Shown: positions 32,420 through 45,313 of the stretch, piece after piece
Position numbering within the stretch: the stretch's first letter is position 1
Layout of the letters: each line of letters opens with the position of its first letter
Source of the DNA: Suillus spraguei
Taxonomy: Eukaryota > Basidiomycota > Agaricomycetes > Boletales > Suillaceae
Length of the DNA: 64,000 nt
NCBI GenBank assembly: GCA_016800925.1
Contig: JABCPU010000109.1
Span: 116,065 to 180,064, forward strand
Direction: 5' to 3'
Position numbers and translations under genes: made by a program
The notes under the pieces: model-generated
Databases searched by the model: none
The model's input: the letters and a program-made list of their open reading frames with translations, nothing else
Told to the model about the DNA's origin: nothing

Positions 32420-34040
32420 ATGCATGAAGAATGGTCACACACACTCCTCCAATCTGATCCAATGTACTTCTATCGCGCCAAGCGTGATCGTCTACACCAG
32501 GCTGTCACATCCAAGTACACCATTCTTGGTTTCATATCTTCTGGAACATATGGTCGCGTATACAAAGCGCAGAGCCTGGAACCAGACGGGCAGATTCATG
32601 CGATTAAAAAATTTAAACCAGACAAAGAAGGGGATGTTGTCACATATACTGGTATCAGTCAGAGCGCCATTCGAGAAATCGCAGTAAGCTTGTTCATTTT
32701 GTTTTACATTAAAGGGCTTCAGCGACTAGTTACATCTAGCTGAATCGAGAAATCTCTCATGAAAACGTCGTTGCTCTCAAGGAAGTTATTCTAGAAGACA
32801 AATCGATATACATGGTTTTCGAATATGCTGAACATGATTTTCTTGTACGTCCTGACTGTCTAATATCTTAAATTATTCCTTTGACCACGTTTCGGCGCAG
32901 CAAGTAATACATCATTATTCGCAGACCCTTCGAATACAGATCGCATCACAAGTTCTTAAGTCCCTGATCTATCAGCTTCTCAATGGCCTAGTATACCTTC
33001 ACTCTGCACATATCCTTCACAGGGACCTTAAGCCTGCCAATATCCTCATCACTGCATCTGGTGTGGTGAAAATAGGTGACTTGGGGCTTGCACGATTAAT
33101 ATACCAACCGCTTCAACCGCTTTTTGCGGGTGACAAAGTTGTTGTCACTATTTGGTACCGAGCTCCTGAACTCTTATTAGGCGCGAAGCATTACAACAAG
33201 GCAGTAGATTGCTGGGCTGTTGGATGCGTCTTCGCTGAGTTGGCGAGTCTCCGGCCGATATTCAAGGGCGAGGAGGCAAAATTAGATTCCAAGAAAAATG
33301 TCCCTTTCCAGCGCGATCAGCTACTCAAGATTTTTGAGGTCCTTGGAACACCAACTGGTAAGAGAAAGTATAAGCAAGTTTACTAGCGCGTTCCTCTCAC
33401 TTCTTTCAGAGAAAGATTGGTCAGGCCTCAGAGACATGCCTGAGTATCAGAATATGAAACGCCTTGACACGTGAATTGTTTCTCTTGCATCCGGAATGGT
33501 CATGGACAGAAATTATCACAGGTACCCAAATCGCCTCGCAGATTGGTGCCAGACGCGCATCCGCTCGCAGCAAGGCTATGATCTCATACGTCAGCTCTTC
33601 GCGTATGATCCGGATAAGCGCCTGACGGCCAAAGAAGCGCTGGCACATAAATGGTTCCAAGAAGATCTTCGGCCGACAAGAAAGTACGTTACATGCAGCC
33701 TGTTTCCATGTGGTCTCCTCGTTTTCGCTTACAATAATGTAGCGTGTTTTTTCCTGTTTCCGCCCACCATCTGCCGCCCCAACGGCGAATCACTCAAGAT
33801 GAGGCACCATCTATGATGGGGATTCCCGCACCCACGCAGGCACAGACGCTGTCGCAAGTGGCTCCGGGACATGGTCAAGCTCAAGGGCAACATCTATCAC
33901 AGCAGTCTCAGGTAAATCTTTCCCAACAATCTAAACCAGGTAGTACTGCTGCTAGTTTTGGGAGTGTTAGTGGGGGAGCCGTTGGAAGTTTCTCAGGTGG
34001 TCAGGGAAGTTCCGCCAGAAAGAAGCCCAGAATTGGATAA
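32420..34040 (+). CDS. SSN3: Mediator cyclin-dependent kinase, CDK8/SSN3
   Basis: Serine/threonine kinase of the CDK8 module of Mediator, which with cyclin C phosphorylates the Pol II C-terminal domain and transcription factors in the nucleus. Exons 32420-32683, 32740-32844, 32901-33357, 33410-33470, 33522-33683 and 33743-34040 give 448 residues. Visible motifs: glycine loop [12 protein letters not shown], catalytic lysine in AIKKFKP, cyclin-contact helix [27 protein letters not shown] in place of DFG (typical of CDK8), and [11 protein letters not shown]. The insertion [16 protein letters not shown] is characteristic of CDK8. A glutamine/serine-rich tail ends RKKPRIG. The start at 32420 was chosen as the first ATG adjacent to conserved sequence; an in-frame upstream codon at 32345 lies in the likely leader. 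Confidence 0.95.
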
Positions 34041-34344
34041 TTCATTGTGTCTTGTAAATGCAGTACTAGTTGCTGTGTAGAACCTAGTAATGAGTTATTT
34101 CGACTCCATTACAAAAGCTGTTCAAACTTCAAACGTCGAACAAGCCCTGCAGGCCTCGTTTAAAGTTGGATCACGTGGTTTCCGTTTGCTAGGCCGATCA
34201 AGACGAAGATTTAACGCTTGTTTGCATACGCCAAGTACTTGACCACAGGCTGAGCCCTGTACTTTGCTTCACCCCCTCCCTTTCACGTTCCTATCATATA
34301 TAACCCTTAATCACTCTCTTCATGCACTTTTTGTGTCAGCTGTC

Positions 34345-35744
34345 ATGACATCTACACAGTCATCACAATCTTCACAGCCGAAAATCTCCAACGGCATGCC
34401 AGCGGCAGCTGTAAATGGACAAAAACAAACCTTCTGGATGCCAGAGATAGCATCGTATTTTGTTGCAGGTGGAGCTGCTGGCGCTGCTTCACGCACAGTC
34501 GTTAGTCCTTTAGAAAGGCTCAAAATCATACAGTAAGTCCCTGCACAGACTCACAGTGATTCAATCTCCGTTTGTTCGGATCACCGCTGTGTTCTTTTAT
34601 CCGAGCACAGCTTGGTCTAACAAATCCATTTTGCACTACCAGACAAGTGCAACCGCGAACGCCGGATGGTCAGTACAAGGGGGTGTGGCGGAGTCTTGTC
34701 AGGATGTGGGAGGAAGAAGGCTTCAAAGGCTTCATGAGAGGGAACGGGATTAACTGCCTCCGAATCGTGCCATACAGCGCTGTGCAGTTTACTACGTATG
34801 AACAATTGAAGAAGGTGGGGGTGATTTATCGGTACCTTGAAGCCTCTTATTAACTTTTCTCAGTGGTTTACGGCCTATGGGACAAAAGAACTTGATACTC
34901 CCAAGCGGCTTGCTAGTGGTGCGCTAGCAGGGATCACGTCTGTTTGTGCGCAGCGACTGCCCGGTTTGCTTTATTCAAATTATCTCATACATCCCGCAGG
35001 CGCGACATACCCACTAGACCTTGTGCGGTCAAGATTGTCAATTGCAACAGCTAGCATACCTTTGCAGACCGAACAAGCACTGCCGAGCTCCTCGGTTATG
35101 ACGGCATCCGGGGCGAAGCAGGCGTTAACCTCTGCATATCATACTTCTTCCAGCTCATTAAAGCAGACGGTATCAAAGAGAGCCGAACTAACTATGGTCG
35201 GAATGACCTTGAAAGTGATGCGGGAAGAGGGTGGAGTTCCTGGTCTTTATCGGGGCCTGGTTACTACTGCTGTTGGAGTTGCGCCATACGTAGGCATCAA
35301 CTTTGCAGCGTATGAGGCGTTGCGTGGGGTCATGACGCCTCCTGGAAAAAACAATGCTATGAGGAAGTTGGCTTGTGGAGCGGTAGCTGGTACGTTCGTA
35401 CTACTGCTATTTCAAGGGGCTTCTCATCCGTTACTGCAGGATCCATATCACAAACTCTAACATACCCATTCGATGTGTTGAGACGGAAGATGCAAGTGAC
35501 CGGAATGGCTCATGGAGGGCTGGGATATCATTACAGTGGTGCGTTTGATGCATTAAGTTCTATCATTCGCACGGAAGGACTCCGAGGATTATATCGTGGA
35601 ATATGGCCAAATCTGCGTGAGCGTGAATCATTTACCCACATGACATTCATAGACTGAAATATTTGAGCAGTCAAAGTTGCACCCAGTATTGCCACGTCAT
35701 TCTTTATCTATGAGCTGGTGAAGGAACTATTGGTTACACCATGA
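34345..35744 (+). CDS. Mitochondrial carrier family protein (YPR011C-like)
   Basis: Inner-membrane carrier of 360 residues with three repeats and the signatures PLERLK, PLDLVR and PFDVLR, each followed by charged matrix loops. Exons 34345-34532, 34643-34814, 34864-34945, 35000-35389, 35440-35616 and 35671-35744 sum in frame. The first repeat (AGGAAGAASRTVVSP, RGNGINCLRIVPYSAVQF) resembles yeast YPR011C, reported to carry adenosine 5'-phosphosulfate/PAPS, and related CoA/ADP carriers; substrate is therefore inference. The second repeat is longer than usual by a serine-rich matrix insertion. It lies 304 bp downstream of SSN3 in the same direction. Confidence 0.9.
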
Positions 35745-36490
35745 AGATCTATCTGCTGGTTAGATCTAGACAAATATAGATCCACACATCATTCTATACA
35801 TATTTTTTTTCTCTCAGCGTAGTATATATGATGTTATGGTAGTGTAGTATGCCGGTATAGTGTATTGTGACTTGCTACTTGAAGACGTGTATTAGGAGAA
35901 ATCCGGATTGATATTAATGGTACCGATTGTGTGTGGCTGTGTTGTGCAAATTTAGACTTGCCTCATTTTGAATCATTACGACTCTTGCCTCAAGGCGATC
36001 AACAGGGAAAGCACACGGCGACGACGACGGGCGGTAATCCGTCTTTTTGTTTCTTGACCACCATCATCTAGAGCGCAGCTGTAACCGGCAGCGATCTGGT
36101 GTACGGTCCTGGCTGACCCGAGTTTGGACTAGCTAGACAACAGCCTATCAAGCCAAATTTAAAGCTACAGCGTTAACCAAACCGTTTAAACAAATATCTT
36201 TGTTCGAATCGTCTGGCCTTAGGATCACTGTTGATCCTATCACTTTTGTTCATGCTACTTTAAATACGCACGGTACGTGCTATGCTATCATTGTCTTTTA
36301 TAATTGTCTTCTTGTGCTTCCAGCCTCACACCAACCGCATTGCTATCTTCGTGCCTTTACGCCTCTTTCTCCACTTGTGACAGATCTATGCTAACTTCCT
36401 ATCCTCGCGTTTCAGACCCGTAATTATCTATTAAAGGCTATCCCCGAGTCCATATCGTTTTTGTCCGAATCTGTTTAGTCGCCTACTAAC
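35745..36490. other. Intergenic region before the RhoGAP gene
   Basis: No gene. It presumably holds the carrier 3' end and the RhoGAP promoter. A pyrimidine-rich stretch precedes the ATG at 36491, as is common for fungal transcription starts. Confidence 0.4.
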
Positions 36491-39400
36491 ATGGTGCTTG
36501 GAAATCATCCTCGCTCCCAGGACCACCACGTTGTCCAGATCAAGAAACCGTTCTCCATGTCTGTGGCATCACTTTCGTCCTCGTTGTCTTCATCAACAGC
36601 ATCTTCCACGCTGTTACCTGCAGGGCCTTCCTCTAGCCAATTCAATATCGCAACCGATCAGCTGCTCCCTACATCTTGTTCTTCCACGTCCAAGAGTCGT
36701 TCAGGTGGTCTTGTTTCCAGCCCAATATCTTGCTCGTTTTCCTCTGCACCTTCAATGGGTCAGGTAAACAGCCGCCCACAGGTTGCTACGGTACTTTCAC
36801 CACCGTCATCACCAACTCCTACTTTGCCGAGCGCTAGTTTGCCAACAGGATTCAGCCTTGCTCGTGCCTTTGGTGGACGACGGAAAAAGTCCGAGACTCT
36901 CAATGTCTCTTCTGGCTCGTCGCAACATAGTGGCAGCAGAGTGAAGGACTCACAGAGTGGGGATGAATATTACCCTGGGACCCCACGGAGCGCACCATCC
37001 CGCCCATACGGGGCCAAACAGTTGACTCTCTCCCTCGCTTCGCATGTGTTCAGCAAGAAACACTCGGGTTCGGCTCCCGCCTCACCTGCGGTGAGCCTTG
37101 CGCCGCCACCTCCTCCACCGAAGATTGCTGCGCCACATCCCGTGTCACGCCTCGCACCCGCACCCGTGAACACAAATATCGACCAGCGAGTCTCGGTAAT
37201 GACCACCACGAGTCCTATGGCGCCAGCTTTGGATTACATGCGCAGAACAGATGAAACTTTAGAATTCGCAGCACCTAAGGAGCACGAGAGAAGAGATCTC
37301 GAGAAATCGGACATGAAGGAGATTCGGAGAAAGAGCGATTCTACGTTGAGCCATCACACAATCAAGCCCGGATTTGGAACAAGAGGCCCTCGTCCAGTGT
37401 CAATGGCAGAATCACTGCAGTCGAATCACACCATCGTTCCGGTTAGCAAGCGTTTGAGTGCATTCCACGATAATTATATGCCTGAAGAAGAAGATGATGG
37501 TGAGAGGATTGCGGATAAAGGATTCCACACTCCGTTACGCTCCACGTCACCTTTTTGTCGTGGGTCCCCTGCATCATCCATCAAAGTGACCCGGGACAGG
37601 CGTTCGCAGTCTGTCAATCTTGGCCCTCCCTTAACATTGATGACCTCGGTTCCGGATTGCACTACAGCGACCGTTTCTATGAGTATGGATACCATTCCCG
37701 TTGTTCCCAAATCCATATCAGAGGATAAGGGTAGATCAGTTGTTGAATTCTCAACCCTGCCTTCTAGCCCAAGAAAGCCATCGCCTGTTCCGTCACGCAC
37801 GAATGATAGTTTCTTGGATAGCCGCTCATCTTCTCCTTCGCACCCAGAGCGCAATCTGCCAGACATTCCTGCATCGCACCGACGCATTCTATCAGCATCG
37901 CCGGGAATATCTTCGCCACCATCATTCAGACAGACAGCCATTAGCATAACTGGTCTTGCCCCAGCTGCTGGCCTTGCTAGACGTGCCGTTGAAAAGATGG
38001 GTCGGGTCTGGGGCAAGGCCTCCTCCCCTAGTTCGGGTTACCCATCACCTCCGGGCTGGGCACACAACAGTCGCTCGCCCCTCTCACGGGCTAGTTCTGG
38101 CATCGATGAGGCACCTGTGAAGAGCAACCGACATGCACCTCACGCATCTTCTGGAAGTTGGAGTATCAGTTCGACTAGCTCATCTTCGGACCATGAGGGC
38201 ATCTTGTCATCAACTGTCCCTATTCTTGGAAAGCGCTTGCGTGGTCCGGTCCGCCTGAGTCCTAGAGGTGTCGGTGTTGCTGGCGGACTTGTCTTTGGAC
38301 GAGACATGAAGACATGCGTAAGGGACACGGCGATTGACTCGGTCCGCACCGCGTTGCGTGCCAAGGAGTTCGACAGCAGCGCCATAGATGATGTAGACGG
38401 CACGCCGAGCAGTGCCCCAAGTGTTCCTTCTGCTGCGCTGGAGAGTCGCCAATTGCCTGCGTTGGTTGTCAGGTGTGCACAGCATATCCTTACCTGGGGT
38501 GTACAGGAGCTTGGGTTGTTCCGGTACGATTTCGCGTGTTATCGGAGAACATTTGTCTCATTCTTCCTTTTTAGCGTCAATGGGAGGTCGTCTCATGTCG
38601 CAAAATTACGATCAGAATTTGATACTGGTAAGATTCACGCTTCGATGCAGTTGGATTGGTTACTATTGTATTCGTAGGTGCCGACTTTGACATTGCTCAA
38701 TGCAGTCCTGGTGATCTCGACCCTCATGCCGTGGCATCCATATTCAAGGCTTACCTCCGTGAACGTACGTGGCTGATCAAATCGTGCATGTCGTGCTCCT
38801 AACATGTGCCCTAGTTCCTGAACCAATTTTAACGAATGCTCTGTCAACTTCGTTCGAAGCGGCAATGACATCGGAGCGTCTCACACACAATACGTTAGAA
38901 CCTGCCCCAAGTCCACGGAACATCCACCCTGGATTGCGCAAGCCTCCTTCGTTGACTACTCTGGCTATGCCAAATTTCTCTGGATCACATCCACCATCAG
39001 AGCTACTGCGCAAGTCACTCTCCTCGCTGATTGCTCGCTTGCCGCAAGAAAACCGTGATCTTCTACTCACGGTCACAGAGCTGATCAACGCGACATCCCA
39101 ACGCAGTCAAGACACGAAGATGCCATTGAACAATCTACTGCTTGTTTTGTGTCCAAGCTTGACCATGAACCCGTCCCTGTTGCAAGCGTTATGTGAAAGC
39201 AAAGGTATCTGGGATGGAGTTCAGCGTCCTGTTACACCTGTTCGCCCTTCGCGGGAGAGTGTCCCGTCCCTTCACGATATGCTGGAAGAGGAAGAGCAAC
39301 TCGACAAACAAGATGATAGGATAAGTCCAATGCATGACGACGCCCAGTCCTGCCGAGCTCTCCCAGAGGTTCCTGCCGATGACGTGGTTGAGCCACTCAC

Positions 39401-40394
39401 TGCACCAGCCAATACGCCTGTTGATCTTAGCTCGTCACAGTCTTCAATATCAACCAGGCCGAGTCTGGATGCTACGGGGTCGACATCTGATGGATCGTCA
39501 TTTGTACACACAGATGATAGTTCTTCGGTGTCCCAGTCCTCGCAGCGCGAGCATCCCATAACGCCGCCTTCAGTCAACGTCAAATTACCAAACCCTTACT
39601 CCCTGCCGTCGCTCTCATCCTCAACGTCGTCTCTGTCCAGCCCTTCTATATCGTCGAAATCTCCCATTCGGTCTTCCAAGCGTCTTCCATTTCCAGATGA
39701 CATCAGCGAACCTCAAACTTCGACTTCGCCACTCACCCTAGTCATCGCCGATCCTACATCCCTCTCGCTACCCACGTCTCGTCTTGATCAGCCACAGTTC
39801 CAGTTTCCTTCCACTGGCGGAGACTTCGCGCATGCAGTTATGCATCGCAAATCAACTCCGTCTATGTCATTTCCTGGTGTTCAACAGCCAGAAATCACGC
39901 GCTCCAACTCCTTTGCATCCCGCGCAAAACGCATGAAGAAACCATCTCTTCATTTACTCTTTTCCAAGCGCTCTGCTTCCCCCATATCTTCACCTGTCAA
40001 CTTTGCTCCAGCATATTCACGGAATTCGTCAACTTCGGAGTCTCCAGTGTCTATGATGACAGCTCAATCTACCGGCAGATTTAGCTTCCCTCCCGTGCTA
40101 AACACAAAAATTGACTCATCTTCCATCTCACTTGCGCTAGGCATTGAGGAGGAAGAGCAGTCGGATATCGCTACTTCTGTTGGGCATGGGAATGCCAAGA
40201 GTATGTCCGTGGAGCTTCGTGAGTCAGTGGCCCTGCTCACGCCAGTATTACCTGGTGGACTTCCAAGATCTCCAGTGACGATGTCTGGGCTCGCGCCCTA
40301 TCGTCATCTCGACGTTTCCTTTCCAGATGACGATGAATTTAGCGAGGATGATTGGACGCAAAGCGTGCTGTTGGCGGGGGATGCAGTTTGGTGA
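36491..40394 (+). CDS. Rho GTPase-activating protein
   Basis: A 1,250-residue protein in four exons (36491-38523, 38575-38627, 38678-38764, 38815-40394). Residues about 600-855 form a RhoGAP domain: GLVFGRDMK at its start, GVQELGLFRVNGRSSHVAKL with the arginine finger in FRVNG, SIFKAYLRELPEPIL, and NNLLLVLCPSLTMNPSLL. The domain speeds GTP hydrolysis by Rho-type GTPases, ending signalling to actin and polarity. The long N-terminal (serine/proline-rich with several basic patches) and C-terminal parts appear disordered and phosphorylatable; no other domain is recognised. CDC24, an activator of the same GTPase class, lies 4.9 kb away on the other strand. Confidence 0.92.
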
Positions 40395-40785
40395 AGCGGT
40401 AATTAAAGCTATAAATCATCCACATATTCCAGGCAACTTCTAATATTTCCTTTGGACTTTTCCCATCTGATCTGCGGGCGGGTCTCACTTATCATCTCAC
40501 GTCCCTCCACAAGGCTTGATTCACTTATATACGCCAATCTAGGTTGTTTTGGTTGTTTCTCGTGCTGCCATTTACAACAAACATGACAAGTATACTACAC
40601 GCTTACCCCTTCTTTTCTCCTACACCATTGATAATTTTGGTCTAAACTTTGACGTGGATTGTCGCTTGACGCTCGTTGATTGATGTCATAATGCGTGGGG
40701 CCCATGCTCCACCGGAATTTCAAACGCGTCATGGTTTTCGATGCACAAATTAATGACCAACTTCACCATCTCTCCTCCTGCTATC
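40395..40785. other. Intergenic region
   Basis: No gene is supported. In-frame ATGs at 40741 and 40753 upstream of the chosen GH63 start could extend that protein by up to 15 residues. Confidence 0.4.
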
Positions 40786-43700
40786 ATGTCGTCAGATTCT
40801 ATCAAGACCCTGCAACAGAAACTTTTTAGAGGGGCTGAGGATAGCATCCAGCAAACGGATTCGCGTGACCCTGGACTGACGATTCAAATCCCAAAGGCAG
40901 AATCAGCACCACCGGGTCCTAAACCACCACAAAAGACTTTAAAGGCTGTTCCAGAGGGTCTCAAAGTTCAGGAATATGATGATTCAACCAAGAGCTATAG
41001 ACAGCGGTTATCTGAAGCATTAGGCGTGGACTATTGTGGAGTTGAGAAATATCGTTTACTGCAGGATGAGAATCGTGAGCGTCACTGGAAGCGGTGGGGA
41101 CCATATCTCAGCGATAGGCAATGGGTGGGTGCAAACTTCATTTCGGCGATCGTGCGCTGATGAGATCGTATTAGGCAACTGTACGCGAGGACTATTCAGA
41201 CAACGGTGACGCATGGAGTCATTTCCCTCATGAACATTCCCGATCACGAGCGTACAGATGGGGCGAAGACGGCATTGGTGGCATCTCGGACAGTCATCAG
41301 CGCCTTTGCTTTTCACTTGCTCTCTGGAATGAGCAGGACTCTATCCTGAAGGAAAGACTATTCGGAGTCACCGGCCACCAGGGAAACCATGGAGAAGATG
41401 TCAAAGAAATCTACTACTACTTGGATTCCACCCCAACTCATTCATATATGAAGTTCTTATACAAGTATCCTCAACGCAGGTATCCATACGAGGAACTAGT
41501 GGATGAGAACGTTCACCGTGATCGGAACGTTGAGGAGTACGAAATTTTAGATACGAACGTCTTTGACGACGATCGCTATTGGGATGTTTTCATAGAGGTT
41601 GGTTTCTCCTGCTTGTGGTGATAATTGGCGATGACAAAATGTCTAGTACGCAAAAGACGAGGACGATCCAGACAATGTTTACATCCGTATTACGAGCTAC
41701 AACCGTGGACCTGACCCCGCCACCTTGCATATCATCCCGCAACTGTGGTTCAGGAATACGTGGTCCTGGCCCGCAAAGAAACCGCCTATGCCATCACTAT
41801 CTGCTGCCGCTACCGATGGTGATATTAGCTACATCAAGGTTAAACACCCCGAAATGAAGGGGAACTTCCTGTGTTGCCTACCGTCTCCCCCACCTATGGG
41901 TCCAGATGGGAAATTTGTTGGTGATGAAGATGGTGTTATAAAACCAGATTTGTTGTTTACAGAAAACAACACAAATTTCCGCCGATTGTATGGCGGCATG
42001 AATCAGAGTGTATGCGTAAAAGATGCCTTTCATGATCATATCATTCCATCACACAGACCTCAGCGAGGGCGCTCAGACTCACAAGGGACGGATGGCTCGA
42101 ATACTCCGCGTCCAGCAGAATCTACCCCTACTTGCGAAGCTCCACCCCAGGAGTTATCGTTTGTGAGCTCCGAAAAATGTGGAACCAAGTCTGCCGCGCA
42201 CTATATTTTCCGCGATGTCCCAGGTCTAGGTGGGTGTGCTGTGGTTCGTCTGAAGTTGACTCCACTTTCTCCCAATAAGGACAGAAGCCTCGAAGACGAG
42301 GGTGTTTTTGATGATGTTGTAGAGGAGCGCCGGGAAGAAGCAAATGAATTTTATAGATCTCTACTCTTTGGTCCCATTAGCGACGACTTGAAGCAGGTCA
42401 TGAGGCAAGCATTCGGGGGCATGCTTTGGACAAAACAGTTCTATTACTTTGTACAAAAGGAGTGGATTGAAGGCGATCCAGCCCAACCTCCCCCTCCCCC
42501 TGGACGCCAACATATTCGCAACAAGGTTAGTCAAATTTGCGACCAATCTACTGAAAACTCATTAGTTCACAGCACTGGCGTCATATGCACATAGAAGATA
42601 TTCTTTCCATGCCTGACAAGTCAGTCGGCAGCTCAGTTGATTTAGGTCGTGGCTCACGGAAGGCTCTCCAGATGGGAATACCCTTTCTTCGCGGCATGGG
42701 ACACAGCATTTCATTGCATCCCCCTCGCCGTGGTGGACCCTGTGTTTGCAAAGAAGCAATTAGATATACTAACTCGAGAATGGTATATGAAGCCAGATGG
42801 TCAGATTCCTGCATACGAATGGAACTTCAGTGATGTAAACCCACCGGTGAGTATCCATATCTTATTGGTGAGTATACTTTCTGAATGATCCGTGGACTAG
42901 GTCCATGCCTGGTACGCAAATGATTCTGTGATAGAGGGATCGTATCACTGACAGTGATGTAGGGCAACTTTTAGAGTCTTCAAAATAGAACGTAAGCTTA
43001 CTGGCAGAGAAGATATCCCTTTCTTGGAACGTGTATTCCAGAAGTTACTGCTCAATTTCACGTGGTAAGTATGAACTCATTTTTTATTCCTTTGTCACCC
43101 TGATTGCCGCTTTTGAGGTGGGTCAACCGCAAGGATTCCGGGGGAAACAATGTATTCGAAGGAGGATTTCTTGGACTTGATAACATTGGCATCTTTAACC
43201 GTTCGGAGCCACTCCCCACGGGTGGAAACCTGCGGCAGGCAGATGGCACTGCTTGGATGGCATTTTATTGTTTGAATATGTGAGTTGTGTGGCTCTCCCG
43301 GATTTGCTATATATTCATTATTCTTTAGGATGAACATAGCCCTTGAGCTAGCAAAGCACAATGCTGTATACGAAGACATTGCTTCTAAGTTCTTCGAGGT
43401 GAGCCAGTTTTGCCAGTCAAATTCTACAAACGCGCTCAATTTTCCTTAGCATTTCATATTTATCGCAGATGCTATGACTTATAAATCAGGTGAACACGAA
43501 TCAAGCCTGTGGAACGAAGAAGATGGCATGTACTATGATGCCATTCAGTTTGGCCCAGGCAATTCGGTTCAGCTTCCCGTAAGGAGCCTTGTCAGTCTCA
43601 TTCCTCTTTACGCCACCCTTGTCTTGGAGCCTGCCACAATCAACCGATTCCCTGGGTTCAAGAAGCGCATGGAATGGTTTCTCGATAACCGACCCGAAAT

Positions 43701-44877
43701 GTCAGGAAGAAATATGGCCAATATGAGGAGTGAGTTGATCAAATATTTTTTCACGTATGCTATTCACCATGTGGTAGCTGGAGGTAGAGGTGAACGCCGT
43801 TTACTTGCTTTGGCCAGCAAAGAACGTCTGGCGCGCATACTGGAAAAGATGTTAGACGAGGATGAATTCTTCAGTGAATATGGCATTCGTTCGTAAGTAT
43901 TTTCCACGTAGCGGTCGCCGAGCTGCTCTAATGAATTGAGATAGTCTATCCAAGTTACATGAGAAAAAACCTTGGGGGATGCAGGTGAACGGAGATTGGC
44001 ATGAGGTAGGCTATTGGCCTGGAGAATCCCGCTCTGGAATGTTTGGTGGAAACTCAAATTGGAGAGGACCAATCTGTAAGTTCATTTAACTATTCCCGAA
44101 TTGTTCGTCTCTAATCGATGTTAGGGCTTGCCGTCAACTTCCTCTTGATAGAGAGTCTGCAGCGGTTTTATCAATATTACGGTGATGAGCTGCAGGTGAG
44201 CGTGAATGGTTTGTATGTCTCTTTACACTGACACCTCTTCAGGTCGAATGTCCCACCGGAAGTGGAGATTTCATGAACCTGGTGGAGGTGGCAGAAGAAA
44301 TACAACATCGTATAATTCATATTTTTGGACGAGACATTGAAGGCAAAAGGGCCACCAACGGTGGGAACGTAAGGCTTGACCAGGACCCGCACTTCCGCGA
44401 TTACGTCTCCTTTTATGAGGTAATGTTTTATTATACTTCCCACCTAGGCTCACTGGAGCTAAATATCGGCAGTTTTTCCATGGAGATACGGGGCGCGGTT
44501 TAGGAGCATCGCATCAAACAGGATGGTGAGTCGCATGCTATTATAGTAGCAGGACGGGTGTAATCGGCAATGTCTAGGACTGGCCTCGTTGCATATCATA
44601 TTCTACAAAGCGGTGTCAGTTGCCGGTTGCCCAAAACACCCCGAAGTATGTGCTCTTGTGGTACACTTGACCGTTATTGACATTCTCTTATAGCGCCCCG
44701 TAGCCTCGTCAATCATTACTTTGATGTGAGTGGCACCTATCAGGTTAATCATCTCTAGCTTACATAGCACTGCAGGAAACAATTGATACTCAATCCGAGC
44801 ACGGTGGAGATGCACAATCAACCATTAGTGCACTGGAGCTGAACACATTGGGAGACATCTCTCCCGATGCTTTGTGA
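40786..44877 (+). CDS. Glycoside hydrolase family 63-like protein (YMR196W type)
   Basis: A 1,094-residue protein assembled from 17 exons: 40786-41124, 41175-41597, 41647-42525, 42573-42619, 42672-42846, 42901-42911, 42963-43064, 43118-43279, 43329-43398, 43450-43892, 43945-44075, 44125-44195, 44243-44419, 44473-44525, 44578-44645, 44694-44725 and 44776-44877. It matches the fungal relatives of mannosyl-oligosaccharide glucosidase: [56 protein letters not shown] and EDGMYYDA, ending [10 protein letters not shown]. No signal peptide or membrane anchor is visible, unlike ER glucosidase I, so it is probably cytosolic; substrate unknown. The length is close to the yeast homologue. One exon is only 11 nt. 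Confidence 0.9.
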
Positions 44878-45313
44878 TATCAACAGTAGAACGTAACTTG
44901 TCAATGTTAGATGCAAAGACGTGCCCGTACAGCTCTGTACAGACGACATGATGTATTTGAAACGTAGCAATGAGTGCAGTATTCTAATAAAAATTACACG
45001 TGACTAGTGCTCCACTTTTAGATGATACGAATGCCCAAGGATTCCAAGTACTACAAAGAAAGGGAAGAGAGCCATGTAGATTATCAAGGAAATGTGAACC
45101 ACATGTAATGGCCTCGAGCCTGATGAGCACCTGAATCAAGGAGGTCAGAAAGCGATAGAGAAAACCACATAGAATGAATGTGGTGCGAACATGCCAGTGA
45201 TACATATATTATGTACAAAGAGAAATGCGAGTCCCCCTGGGAAACAGCAAATTATGTATGCGAAGGTCGAAGAGTAGAAGACAAGATAGCGATGCGATAT
45301 GATAAAAGTAGTG
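44878..45313. other. Convergent intergenic region
   Basis: Holds the 3' ends of the GH63 and CDC24 genes. No gene is seen. Confidence 0.4.

Noticed and set aside
37474..38016. 180-codon minus-strand frame inside the RhoGAP gene
   Set aside because: Shadow of a serine-rich coding exon; no motif.
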